Assembly (NCBI RefSeq): GCF_001904745.1
Contig: NZ_MRCD01000009.1
Coordinates: 62,001 to 126,000, forward strand
Length of the DNA: 64,000 nucleotides
Direction of reading: 5' to 3'
DNA from: Calothrix sp. HK-06
GTDB lineage: Bacteria > Cyanobacteriota > Cyanobacteriia > Cyanobacteriales > Nostocaceae
Shown: in pieces, positions 34,619 through 43,636 of the stretch
How positions within the stretch are numbered: position 1 is the stretch's first letter
Layout: each line of letters opens with the position of its first letter
Notes under the pieces: generated by a model
The model's input: only the letters and a program-made list of their open reading frames with translations
Databases searched by the model: none
What the model was told of the DNA's origin: nothing
Program-made: the position numbers and the translations under genes

Positions 34619-35326
34619 ATGGTATATGCGACGGTAAGTTACGAAACGTTTCAGCGTCAAAAGTATCCAAAATTTGGGCATGATAATCCTCACCCAATGA
34701 ATTTTGAGTTTTGGCTATATATGGTCGAAACAGGTTATTCTGCTTGGGAAGCACGCGAAGAATTTGGATGTACAAATAAATTACGCGAAGGTCCTATTTG
34801 GTGCTTTCAAAGACATGGGATGTCAAGTACAGTACTACCAGATGGACGTGTTGTATATATAGGTGGTGAGCATGAAGAGTATTTTGACCCTGATTATTGT
34901 ATATATAATGATGTCGTCGTAAAACATCCTAATGGAGAAATTAACATTTACGGCTATCCAATGAATTTTTTTCAGCCTTCACATTACCATTCGGCAACAC
35001 TCGTTGATAACAATATATACATAATTGGAAGTTTGGGATATCAGCAAGACCGAGTTCTTGGTGAAACGCGCGTGTTTTTACTCGATTGTGATACCTTTGA
35101 AATGAAAAAGCTAAATACCAAAGGTGAAAATCCTGGTTGGATTTATGAACACAGCAGTGAATATATTCAAGAAAAGAACTGTTTAAGAATCGAAAAGGGT
35201 AAAATTATTACTTTCGATACAGATATCGAAGGAAATTCCGAAAATGACAAAAATGTCTATGAAGAAAATCAAGAAGTCTTTTTGTTAAACTTAACTACTA
35301 AGCAGTGGTTTGCTGTTAAAAAGTAA
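34619..35326 (+). CDS. Kelch-like beta-propeller protein of unknown function
   Basis: In this 235-residue soluble protein, the middle contains WCFQRHGMSSTVLPDGRVVY, IGGEHEEYFDPDYCIYNDV and HSATLVDNNIYIIGSLGY. The glycine pairs after hydrophobic strands (IGG, IIGSLGY) and spaced aromatic residues are typical of kelch repeats, probably three or four. There is no signal peptide. I know similar bacterial proteins only as uncharacterised. The ATG at 34619 is close to the upstream repeat and no clear ribosome site is visible. Confidence 0.65.
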   Translation: MVYATVSYETFQRQKYPKFGHDNPHPMNFEFWLYMVETGYSAWEAREEFGCTNKLREGPIWCFQRHGMSSTVLPDGRVVYIGGEHEEYFDPDYCIYNDVVVKHPNGEINIYGYPMNFFQPSHYHSATLVDNNIYIIGSLGYQQDRVLGETRVFLLDCDTFEMKKLNTKGENPGWIYEHSSEYIQEKNCLRIEKGKIITFDTDIEGNSENDKNVYEENQEVFLLNLTTKQWFAVKK

Positions 35327-35367
35327 ATATTATACATCAGAGATACACATAACTACACATAAAACTT

Positions 35368-35589
35368 ATGTCACTATCAAAAACTGAAGCAAAGAAATTA
35401 CTCGAACGTCTTATCTTTGATACCGACCGTCCTCATGAGTGGATAGAAGATATTTGGAGCTTAAGTCCAACTTTGGGAGAAGATGCTGCAAAGCTCGTTG
35501 AAGTGTTTGAAGCTTTAATTGAATGTTGTCCACAAGAAAAGTTGGAAAATTTAGTACAATTCTATTGCCGAGAAGTTCTAGAATCATAA
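35368..35589 (+). CDS. Small hypothetical protein, 73 residues, acidic and helical
   Basis: The sequence begins SLSKTEAKKLLERLIFDTDR and continues HEWIEDIWSLSPTLGEDAAK, with no membrane or metal motif. It follows the kelch-like gene by 41 bases in the same direction and may be co-transcribed. No family was recognised. An interspersed GGGCATC repeat (35601-35645) begins just after the stop. Confidence 0.6.
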   Translation: MSLSKTEAKKLLERLIFDTDRPHEWIEDIWSLSPTLGEDAAKLVEVFEALIECCPQEKLENLVQFYCREVLES

Positions 35590-35600
35590 ATAAATATAAA

Positions 35601-35645
35601 TCTTGTAGGATGGGCATCTTGTGGGATGGGCATCCCTGCCCGTCC
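35601..35645. repeat. GGATGGGCA/TGCCCGTCC hairpin repeat
   Basis: Two tandem TCTTGTrGGATGGGCAT starts are followed by the closing arm TGCCCGTCC. It is a member of the GGGCA family at 8814, 19396, 53945 and about 61549. It lies between convergent genes and could act as a terminator. Confidence 0.7.
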
Positions 35646-35650
35646 AAATA

Positions 35651-36268
35651 CTAAGAATTGCTAAGTGGAGTTTTTAATTTTAATTTAACGTTGGTTCCCC
35701 TTTTAAGAACTACTTCTCCTCCTGGACTTGATAGCACATACGCTGTTGCTGCGGCGCCTCCTGCTAGTCCTCCGTGTTTAAAGTTAGCTTTGTTACCAAG
35801 AAAACGACCTGCTGCGGCGCCTCCTAAGATTATTCCAGCGTTTTGTAAGAATTTACCTTTGGTTTTTGTTTCGATTTGAGTGTTGACTAAGCTTACGTCT
35901 ATGGGTAATTTGGTGCCATTTTTTAATACAATACCGTCGAACACTAGGTTCAACTGGGCTTTTTTACCTTTGGCTGCTTTGTTGACGTTCTCAATATGTC
36001 CTTCAATTATTCCATCTTTAAGAACTGGATTACTACTTTTAACTTTTAATTGGAATGTGTCGTTTTCGCGGTTTTTCCCAGTTGTTATTTCTTGTTGAAG
36101 ATTTGTATCGAATGTTGTACCAGCCGCAACAATTGGTTGAGCTTTATTATTGGAAGCAAGTTTGGTATTTGCTGTGCTGTCGCTGATGGTTGTATCTTTA
36201 GGAGAACTACAACCAACTGTGTTTATTACTAGAGTCGCACCCAAAATGAACGGTATTAACTTTTTCAT
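35651..36268 (-). CDS. Lipoprotein of unknown function with glycine-rich core
   Basis: The 205-residue protein has a lipoprotein signal peptide KKLIPFILGATLVINTVGCS, with cysteine at about 20, followed by a polar linker. The middle contains VKSSNPVLKDGIIEGHIENV and TKLPIDVSLVNTQIETKTKG, and the end has GIILGGAAAGRFLGNK and GGLAGGAAATAYVLSSPGGE, a glycine-zipper-like pair. It would be anchored to a membrane outside the cytoplasm. Related glycine-zipper lipoproteins occur in many cyanobacteria with no known job. It is convergent with the 73-residue gene. Confidence 0.8.
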   Translation of the reverse strand: MKKLIPFILGATLVINTVGCSSPKDTTISDSTANTKLASNNKAQPIVAAGTTFDTNLQQEITTGKNRENDTFQLKVKSSNPVLKDGIIEGHIENVNKAAKGKKAQLNLVFDGIVLKNGTKLPIDVSLVNTQIETKTKGKFLQNAGIILGGAAAGRFLGNKANFKHGGLAGGAAATAYVLSSPGGEVVLKRGTNVKLKLKTPLSNS

Positions 36269-36448
36269 AGTTTTGAGGAAAAAGTAGGTTAATGAAAGTA
36301 TAGGTTAGGGGATGCGGAGTTATTTGGATTAAAAGTATACTAAAGATTTAATAATCTTAGGCGCCAAAATGATTAGTACTATATTTTATTAACATTTAAG
36401 ATTAGGGAGCGTTGCTTCAAATTTTTCTAGTGCCTGAAGACTTCCAAC

Positions 36449-36750
36449 TTACCAATTTTTTTCTAAAAGTTGAGGAATAAGCTCTGTTATGGGTATTTGA
36501 GGAAAGGTTGGACTCGTTTCAGACTTTGTATATTTTTTACCTTGCAGCAGCAAATAAATGGTTAGTTCCCCGCTATCATATATCCATATTTCTGGAACTC
36601 CAACTGACTCATAAGCCTCAATCGTTGTTTTTGAAGTAACATCACTTTCTATTACTAAATCTGGTGGAGGGTCACTTGGTTCTTTGGTGCCTACGACCAA
36701 TCATGGTTTGATAGTTTTGGATGTAAAAACAGGCATCTGGTTCTACACAT
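36449..36750 (-). pseudogene. Uma2 (DUF820) gene remnant, truncated and frameshifted
   Basis: Reading leftwards from about 36743, one frame gives VEPDACFYIQNYQTMIGR, matching the Uma2 core EPDxCFYIQN. After a frameshift near 36695 the next frame gives SDPPPDLVIESDVTSKT, GVPEIWIYDSGELTIYL and a C-terminal IPITELIPQLL. The N-terminal part is absent: upstream there is only a hairpin AAAGGGCA/TGCCCTTT (36751-36779). It is therefore a second decayed Uma2 copy, like the one at 10873. Confidence 0.75.
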
Positions 36751-36810
36751 AAAGGGCACTGCGAAATGCCATGCCCTTTAGCTTATTAAAAAAAGATTAA
36801 AAAGAAAGTT

Positions 36811-38919
36811 TTATAATCCGTTTGTAGTGGTATTTTCTGGTTGTTCGGTTTGTTGCGGTTCGGGTTGTGGTGCTGGTTCTGGGTTGAGATATTCACGCCA
36901 TGTACGTATTTGGTCGCGTGCAGAGCTATGTGCTGCTGTTCCACGTGGAATTAGGCGTGCTGTTTCTATGGCACGTCCTAGGTCAGATTCGCTCTGGGTA
37001 CGGGCAATATCTAATATTTGCTGACTCCATTGGTCAATTGCTGGGTTGACGTCGTTACGTAATAAGCTACTTTCTGGCACTCTCTTCGCTAAACGAATTG
37101 CTTGAGCGAGTGCTTCTGGTGTTCCTTGTAACGCGACTTCCCTTGCTTGCTTCCAGTCTTGACGTGCATTTACTTGTGCTTGCCAGTCACCTATTGCTGC
37201 TTCGGCTTCATTTGATAATGCCCTATTTCCTGTTATTTGGCTCGCTGTTTGAATTGCTGCCGATAAATCGCCGCTACTTGCCAATTCACGCGCACGGTCT
37301 AAATAAGGCTGGTCTTGAGCGCGTTGTATTATTGCTGTCCATTCATAAATTCGTTTGCGTGCTTCTGGATATAATGCCCGTCCACGACGAATTTGACTTG
37401 CTTCGGTTATTGCTGCTTGTAGTGAACCTGCATCTTGCACCAGCGCTAACTGTTCGGCACGGTCTAAAAATGGACGGTCTTCAATTGTTTGAATTTGCCC
37501 TACCCAACGATTTATTTCTCTACGAGCTTCTCTCGCACGAGGATTACTTGCTGGTACTAATTGTGCCTCAGCTATTGCCGCTGTCAAATCAGTTACCGTT
37601 CCTTGTGTAGCAAGTGTACGTGCTTTGTCTAAACGTGTTACGTCCTGTATTTCTAACTGCCAGCGAGCTATTAATCCCTGTGCTTTTTGATATACTGCAC
37701 GGTTTGGACTGATTTGTTGTGCCTGAGCAATGGCTGCCTCTAAGCCAGACGTAGTACCAATCCAAGCATTACGCTGTGCTTCGGCAATGGCGATAAAATC
37801 TTCAGTTTCTGTTTGTAAGTTAGCGTTAGTCGGTATTTGTTGAGCAATCGAAATCGCCTCATCAGCATCTTGACTATCAAGCCTTTTCTGGGCAATATCG
37901 AGCATTTGGCGCCCAAACAGCGGAATTGCTTCCTGCGCTTTTTGGTACATGTAGCTATCAGCAGTTACCGACTCTGCTAACTTGATAGCTTTTTTCAAAT
38001 TATCAATATTACCGTTTTTAGCTAAATCTTCAGCTTTGGCTAACTTCTCACCATCTTCACGAGACTTAGCAATTAGGTTATTTAATTGCTGATACTTGGT
38101 AGTTTGCCAAAACTTATTGTTTACGCGCAGTAAGCGAGAAGCATCCATAAACGCTTGTTGCCAGCGCGCGTTACGCATTCCCTCTTCGGCTTGTTTATAG
38201 ATTTCTTCGCCTTTTGACCAAATCGAACGCCATTGCTCGATTTTGTCTTTAACGATTTTGGACGCTGCCATGTCAGAGGGGATACGGTTAGCAGTGACAA
38301 TAGCTTCATCCAATTTGCCTTCCTGAAAGCTAGTGTCCGCTAATCGTAAAACATCCCGCGACCATTCTTCAAGATAGCGGTCTACCTCAGCACGTAAGGG
38401 ATGGTTGGATGGCAATTGTTTAACAAGGTTAATAGCTTGCAGCAAATCTTCTACATTGTTTTTAGAAGCTGCCACTTGAGCGCAGTGTAACCGTACCGAA
38501 GCACTTGCGAGGGGCCAAAAAATTGATGGACAGTTGGGCGCAGCAGGCAGTTTTAACAGTATTGCCATAGACATAAAAGCTATAGTACCTGGTACAAAAG
38601 CCAACAAACCAGTCCATAGCACCCAACTTTTTGTCCAACGCGGCAATTTCCACTCTTTAGATGATGATGTCTCATCTTGCAACTGACCGTCAGTTTCGAG
38701 GCGGGAATTTTCCCCGCGTTTTGGTTGACGTGATGGCATCACTTGTTTGGATTTACTCGCTTGTTGCTGCTTCACAGACTTTGAGTTTGAATTTGTATCT
38801 GGGACATTTGACGCTTTTTGGTCAGAGGGTTGCCGTTGCCGGGATAGTTGGGTCGTGTTTTCAGACTCGTTTCCTGTGGTACGCGACCAACTTTCTGGAA
38901 TATCCCGTTCTGTCGTCAT
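36811..38919 (-). CDS. Large membrane protein with degenerate helical repeats
   Basis: In this 702-residue protein, residues 1 to about 110 are polar and low-complexity (KQQQASKSKQV). One membrane segment (about 117-137; WVLWTGLLAFVPGTIAFMSM) is followed by 540 residues of helical repeats, each ending in a pattern like A..I..W (RREINRWVGQI, RKRIYEWTAII, EAAIGDWQAQV). At least eight units of 60-65 residues are visible. The C-terminus is Pro/Gln-rich. It likely exposes an alpha-solenoid on one side of a membrane. The family occurs in cyanobacteria as an uncharacterised protein. Confidence 0.8.
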   Translation of the reverse strand: MTTERDIPESWSRTTGNESENTTQLSRQRQPSDQKASNVPDTNSNSKSVKQQQASKSKQVMPSRQPKRGENSRLETDGQLQDETSSSKEWKLPRWTKSWVLWTGLLAFVPGTIAFMSMAILLKLPAAPNCPSIFWPLASASVRLHCAQVAASKNNVEDLLQAINLVKQLPSNHPLRAEVDRYLEEWSRDVLRLADTSFQEGKLDEAIVTANRIPSDMAASKIVKDKIEQWRSIWSKGEEIYKQAEEGMRNARWQQAFMDASRLLRVNNKFWQTTKYQQLNNLIAKSREDGEKLAKAEDLAKNGNIDNLKKAIKLAESVTADSYMYQKAQEAIPLFGRQMLDIAQKRLDSQDADEAISIAQQIPTNANLQTETEDFIAIAEAQRNAWIGTTSGLEAAIAQAQQISPNRAVYQKAQGLIARWQLEIQDVTRLDKARTLATQGTVTDLTAAIAEAQLVPASNPRAREARREINRWVGQIQTIEDRPFLDRAEQLALVQDAGSLQAAITEASQIRRGRALYPEARKRIYEWTAIIQRAQDQPYLDRARELASSGDLSAAIQTASQITGNRALSNEAEAAIGDWQAQVNARQDWKQAREVALQGTPEALAQAIRLAKRVPESSLLRNDVNPAIDQWSQQILDIARTQSESDLGRAIETARLIPRGTAAHSSARDQIRTWREYLNPEPAPQPEPQQTEQPENTTTNGL

Positions 38920-39075
38920 TGCTCACACCATAGTAATTTTACAGCGATTCGTTTTAATAACGAAACTTGCGTTGTTGCCATAGTAACTTCCCCGTTGAGA
39001 AAAAGCTAGCTTCTGCACCATCTTTTATCCACAGATATCATGAAGATATATTTTTTACAGTCCCATTTTATACCT

Positions 39076-39978
39076 TTACGAAACAGATGATTCGGCTTGC
39101 AATTCATTGATTACACTTGCCAAGTCGTCAATACTTGCTTGGTACACTGTGCCGCAAAACTCACACGTAACCTCGGCACCATTGTCTTTAACAATCATGT
39201 CCTCCAATTCGGTTTCCCCTAACAATTTTAAGGCGCCAAGCACCCTTTCAAACGAGCAACCGCAGTGAAAGCGAAGCATTTGAGTTTCAGGGAAAATAAA
39301 GAGTCCCATATCTCCCAGCAAATCTTGAAAAATTTCTGGTAAAGTTTTACCTGCTTGCAGCAATGGCGTAAACTCTCTAAGCGCCATCATTCGCGACTCT
39401 AAAGTTTCTACCAGTGCTTCATCGCGCGCAGCTTTCGGCAAAACCTGTACAAGCAATCCTCCTGATGCTGTAACTCCACTCGAATTTACAAACACACCTA
39501 CCATTAATCCGGAAGGGGTTTGCTCGGAAGTTACCAAATAATGAGCAACATCTTCGCCTATTTCTCCAGACACTAGTTCTACTGTACTGGAGTAAGGATA
39601 CCCGAACCCAATATCGCGCACAACATAAAGAAAACCTTTACCAACGGCGCCACCCACATCCAATTTTCCTCTAGGGTTGGGAGGTAATTCCACGTGCGGA
39701 TTATTTACATACCCACGCACAGTACCATCTAAACCAGCATCAACTAACAAACCACCCAAAGGCCCATCACCTCTAATTCTCAAATTTACGCGCGACCCAG
39801 GTCGTTTCATACTCGAAGCCATTAGCAACCCCGCAGTCATCGACCGACCCAATGCTGCCGTTGCTTCTGGTGATAATTTGTGGCGCCTGCGCGCTTCATC
39901 GGTTAAACGTGTAGTAATAGCACCAACTGCTCTAATTCCCCCATCTGCCGCTGTCGCGCGAATTAATTGGTCTGCCAT
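39076..39978 (-). CDS. hslO: Hsp33 redox-regulated chaperone
   Basis: The 300-residue protein begins ADQLIRATAADGGIRAVGAI, then LGRSMTAGLLMASSMKRPGS, as in Hsp33. The C-terminal zinc site is complete: CGC (HCGCSFERV) and CEFC (VTCEFCGTVY). Under oxidative stress the four cysteines release zinc and form disulfides, activating the holdase. It is cytoplasmic. The gene stands alone with an ATG at 39978. The next genes to the right are separated by 219 bases of AT-rich sequence with nothing recognised. Confidence 0.95.
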   Translation of the reverse strand: MADQLIRATAADGGIRAVGAITTRLTDEARRRHKLSPEATAALGRSMTAGLLMASSMKRPGSRVNLRIRGDGPLGGLLVDAGLDGTVRGYVNNPHVELPPNPRGKLDVGGAVGKGFLYVVRDIGFGYPYSSTVELVSGEIGEDVAHYLVTSEQTPSGLMVGVFVNSSGVTASGGLLVQVLPKAARDEALVETLESRMMALREFTPLLQAGKTLPEIFQDLLGDMGLFIFPETQMLRFHCGCSFERVLGALKLLGETELEDMIVKDNGAEVTCEFCGTVYQASIDDLASVINELQAESSVS

Positions 39979-40197
39979 GAAGAGCCTCTTATCATTTCTT
40001 AATACACACTGTAACTAATTGTAAAGTCTTAACGGTCAATAGTAGGTGTGGTTTACCGTTCAACACAAATAATAATTACTTAAAAACTAAAAACAATGAT
40101 TACAAAATATTCAAATGTACGCGATGCTATTGATAAAAAAACATTTTTAAAGTAAATAATATTTAATTGACTTATAATTCTTGAGTGGTTAATTTAT

Positions 40198-40383
40198 ATG
40201 AACGAATACCATTATCAACTTGACGGTAGTTTAGACCGCGATGCACCAAGTTACGTGATACGTCAGGCAGATCAAGAAATTTACGAAACTTTGAAAGCTG
40301 GAAAATTCTGCTACGTCCTTAACTGTCGTCAAATGGGCAAGTCTTCGATACTAGTGCGTACTAGTTATCGGTTGCAACTGTAA
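40198..40383 (+). pseudogene. AAA_35-type gene, 5' fragment only
   Basis: The 61-residue frame MNEYHYQLDGSLDRDAPSYV, IRQADQEIYETLKAGKFCYV, LNCRQMGKSSILVRTSYRLQ is the N-terminus of AAA-like (AAA_35) proteins, including their P-loop variant R-Q-M-G-K-S-S. Full proteins continue for at least 300 residues. Here a stop follows at once and no further coding was seen in the gap to 40460. It is most likely a truncated relic of the same family as the next gene, though production of a short P-loop peptide cannot be excluded. Confidence 0.65.
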
Positions 40384-40459
40384 AATATACTATTCAATTG
40401 TAATATTTGTCATCGATAAGTTTTATATAAACCAAATTTTAATACAAACAATACTAACA

Positions 40460-42133
40460 ATGAGCTTAGAGACACCTTGGGAACCTGTACCGCTAAATTC
40501 GCCTTTTGGCATTAGACATAATCATCTAGAAGAATTGATATATCAAGAACTTCACAAAGATGGAAGTCTCATCCGTATCAAGTCACCACAGAAAACAGGA
40601 AAAACTTCTTTGGTACTTCGTTTGTTAGCTTATGCTAAAACAATTCCTTACCATACAGTTAATTTAGACTTTCAATTAGCTGAAGAGGGTATTTTTGCTT
40701 CTCTTAATAAGCTTTTATTATGGTTTGGCGCCAATGTTAGTCAGCAGTTGCATATACCTTCGATGATAAAAGAATACTATGATGAGTTTATTGGGGAAAA
40801 AGTAAATTGTACTATATATTTTCAAGAGTATTTGCTAAAGCAAGTAAATAAACCAGTCGTTTTAGTTTTTAATGAACTTAACCGTTTGTTTGAATATCCT
40901 GCTGTTGCTCAAGATTTTTTAGCTTTACTGCGGTCTTGGTATGAAGAAGCGAAGCATAACAATGGTTTTAAGCAACTTCGCTTTATATTGGTATATTCAA
41001 CGGAAATTTATATAAATTTGAACATTAACCAATCTCCTTTCAATGTAGGATTACCTGTCAACTTACCAGAATTTACAGTTGAGCAGATACAGCATCTAGC
41101 GAACGTGCATGATTTGAACTGGGAAGGTAAGGTTGGAAAGAGTAATGCTTTTGAACTACATGCTTTGGTAGGGGGACATCCTTATTTAATTAGACTTGCG
41201 CTTTATGATTTAGCTATGCATTCAGATAATGCTTTAAATTATCTTTTAGAACAGGCGCCGACGATTAACGGTATTTATAGTACATATCTACGTGGGTTAT
41301 TAGCTCAAGTTATAAAAAATCCCGAACTAGCAGCTGCACTTCAACAGTTGATTAATAACGGTGGTAAAGCTAGATTAAATCATCTTTTAGCTTATAAATT
41401 ACAAAGTTTAGGATTAGTAAATATAAATAATTTAGATTGTACGTTTTCCTGCGAGCTATATAGAAAATATTTTTCTTGTCAGAATTTAGCAGAACTAAAT
41501 GTCTGGCAGTACATGAAAAATTTACAACAAGATAATCAATATTTAACACAACTATCTAATTCAGATTATATCACGACCCTTGGTAACGAGCGCTATTTTG
41601 AAACTAGTTTAAATCAGGTATGGTCGATAGTGGCTGAAGAAGAGGCGCCTTTATCTCTGATATTATTAGATATTGACCATCTCAAAATTTATAATAAATA
41701 CAAAGGTTGGGAATCAGGAAACTCATCGATTCAAAAAGTAGCTAATGTTATTCATGATGTCACTATTAGCTTTTATACAGTCGGTACATTTACAATTAGA
41801 ACTGCACGTTTTGGAGGTGGAGAGTTTGGTATAATCCTTCCTGGAAGAACTCCAGAAATCGCTTTTGACATTGCCGAAAGTATCCGTAAGCAAGTTATGA
41901 ATTTAGCAATTGCACACGATAATTTAGTCATGTCTGGTCTATCTGCTTCGATGTTGACTGTAAGTTTAGGAATTGCATCAACTTTTATTGATGATGATAT
42001 CTCACCTAATACATTAATCCAAGCAACACGTAATGCACTTTATCAATCAAAGCGAAACGGGCGTAATAGTATTTCGGTTAGTACCATTTATAACTGTGGT
42101 TTCAATATACCATCAAGTCAAACCCAATATTAA
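40460..42133 (+). CDS. AAA_35-like ATPase domain fused to a GGDEF domain with altered signature
   Basis: In this 557-residue protein, residues about 1-360 form the AAA_35 module: FGIRHNHLEELIYQEL, P-loop PQKTGKTSLVLRLL, VLVFNELNRLF (Walker B-like) and GGHPYLIRLALYDLA, then NGIYSTYLRGLLAQV. About 375-545 form a diguanylate-cyclase-like domain: ERYFETSLNQVW, LSLILLDIDHLKIYNKYKG and TARFGGGEFGIILPG. The GG(D/E)EF signature reads GGGEF, missing the third acidic residue, so cyclase activity is doubtful and nucleotide sensing more likely. Neighbouring gene fragments show that this family has duplicated and decayed here. Confidence 0.85.
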   Translation: MSLETPWEPVPLNSPFGIRHNHLEELIYQELHKDGSLIRIKSPQKTGKTSLVLRLLAYAKTIPYHTVNLDFQLAEEGIFASLNKLLLWFGANVSQQLHIPSMIKEYYDEFIGEKVNCTIYFQEYLLKQVNKPVVLVFNELNRLFEYPAVAQDFLALLRSWYEEAKHNNGFKQLRFILVYSTEIYINLNINQSPFNVGLPVNLPEFTVEQIQHLANVHDLNWEGKVGKSNAFELHALVGGHPYLIRLALYDLAMHSDNALNYLLEQAPTINGIYSTYLRGLLAQVIKNPELAAALQQLINNGGKARLNHLLAYKLQSLGLVNINNLDCTFSCELYRKYFSCQNLAELNVWQYMKNLQQDNQYLTQLSNSDYITTLGNERYFETSLNQVWSIVAEEEAPLSLILLDIDHLKIYNKYKGWESGNSSIQKVANVIHDVTISFYTVGTFTIRTARFGGGEFGIILPGRTPEIAFDIAESIRKQVMNLAIAHDNLVMSGLSASMLTVSLGIASTFIDDDISPNTLIQATRNALYQSKRNGRNSISVSTIYNCGFNIPSSQTQY

Positions 42134-42242
42134 AGAATAATTAAGATAAATTGCCGACATTCTACTGATATACTATAAATTTGCTTAAAAAATCAGTGGA
42201 TTGACATTAACTTCTTAGTACATTTGTTACTGTATATCAAGT

Positions 42243-42709
42243 GAACCAGTATCTCTAAGTTCAATATACTATATCCGGCGCCAGGTAGAAAAAATCATTT
42301 ACCAGCGAGTATGTAAAGAAGGAAGTCTTATCTGGATTAAAGTGTCTCAGCAAATGGATAAGTCTTTCTTAATACTGTAGATTATAATAAACAAAATGTA
42401 TTAGTTGCACGCTACCAAGATGATGCTTTTGCAATGATTTTACCGAATAAAAGTGCAATTAAAGTTTTTAAAATAGCAGATAATATTCGAGAACAAGTTA
42501 AAATTTTAGCTATTAGACATGTTATCACTCCAAATGGAACGTTAGAGTTTCCTATTGTTACTATTAGTGTCGGAGTCGCTAGTGTAATTCCAGATATGGA
42601 TGTATCTCCTAATGCTTTGATTGATGCAGCTGTGAAAGCATTAAATGAGTCGAAAAAATTTCAAGATGATTATACTTTGATTAGTAGTAGTTTGAGGTAT
42701 GGTTTTTAG
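42243..42709 (+). pseudogene. Decayed copy of the AAA_35-GGDEF gene with internal deletion
   Basis: From 42243 the frame gives EPVSLSSIYYIRRQVEKIIY then CKEGSLIWIKVSQQMDKSFL and a stop. This aligns with residues about 7-52 of the 40460 product (EPVPLNSPFGIRHNHLEELI...), with the P-loop lost. Shortly after, VARYQDDAFAMILPNKSA and VTISVGVASVIPDMDVSPNA match the end of a GGDEF domain, whose signature is degraded to YQDDAF. The region in between is deleted. An ATG at 42434 could in principle make a 91-residue product, but function is unlikely. Confidence 0.75.
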
Positions 42710-42718
42710 TGACATTGT

Positions 42719-43498
42719 TTAATTATTTTTTAATGGGAGTAAGATTAATTTTAGTATATTCAGGTCATGGGTGTGTTGAGGTAAACCTAGCTTGATTTTT
42801 TCTGGATACTTTGGATATGAGTAAGATTTAAAGATTTTATCCCAAAATGAGAAAAAACTTGCATAGTTAGATTGGCTGTCTTCAAATACCTGTGAGTGGT
42901 GTAATCGATGAAAGTTTGGTGTTACAATGATATTACTTAGTAATTTATCGATTTTTTTAGGTATTGCCCAATTACTATGGTGAAAAACTAATTCGATAGC
43001 TAGTGTCAATTCATATATCAGTAAATGTACTGGTTGAATGCCGAATAAGCATACTAATAAAAGTTTAGGTATATTAGATGATATTACTTCGACTGTGTGA
43101 AAGCGGTATGCTGTCGATGTATTCATCGAAATTTCTGTGTGGTGAACTTTGTGAAATCTCCACGCAAATGAAAAGCTGTGCATCATGCGATGCCATACAT
43201 ATAAATATAAATCAAGCAATACAAAAGATATACAAATTGACAACCAAGGTAGTTTGACATAATGCAAAAAGCCATACCACATTTTCTGGCGCCATATCCA
43301 ATGTAAAACCGCAGCTATTGTCAAACTATTTACTGTAACATTAAGAATACCCAAAATAATATTAGGGTAAGTTCTTTCGTTAAAGGTAGATTGGAAATGA
43401 AAAAAGGGAAAGATATTCTCTAGAAATCCAAATAATAAAACACTACTAACAATAGTCAGCGATTGCCAATCCATTTTTAAATTACCAACTCCTATCAT
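42719..43498 (-). CDS. Sterol desaturase/fatty acid hydroxylase family protein
   Basis: The 259-residue membrane protein has about four hydrophobic segments and the di-iron histidine boxes HRMMH, HKVHH and, near the C-terminus, HHSNW and HRLHH. This is the fatty acid hydroxylase superfamily, whose members use a non-heme di-iron site and oxygen to hydroxylate or desaturate lipids or carotenoids. The substrate is unknown; in cyanobacteria some members act on carotenoids. It stands alone, convergent with the decayed GGDEF copy. Confidence 0.9.
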   Translation of the reverse strand: MIGVGNLKMDWQSLTIVSSVLLFGFLENIFPFFHFQSTFNERTYPNIILGILNVTVNSLTIAAVLHWIWRQKMWYGFLHYVKLPWLSICISFVLLDLYLYVWHRMMHSFSFAWRFHKVHHTEISMNTSTAYRFHTVEVISSNIPKLLLVCLFGIQPVHLLIYELTLAIELVFHHSNWAIPKKIDKLLSNIIVTPNFHRLHHSQVFEDSQSNYASFFSFWDKIFKSYSYPKYPEKIKLGLPQHTHDLNILKLILLPLKNN

Positions 43499-43636
43499 GG
43501 TATCAACATGTAAATTTTGCTACTAGCCTTTTATTCTTCCTTCCTCCGTTATAACTTTTATTTTGGTCATGTAGTTGCATATTGGATGTGAAAAATATAT
43601 TCTCTGAATCAGAGGTTATTATATTCACTTTGTTAT

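Noticed and set aside
35658-36098. Plus-strand frames opposite the lipoprotein gene
   Set aside because: Their composition mirrors the glycine/alanine-rich lipoprotein on the other strand; no start signals.
36827-37610. Plus-strand leucine/cysteine-rich frames opposite the helical-repeat gene
   Set aside because: They are antisense shadows of the 702-residue protein, whose repeats are clear.
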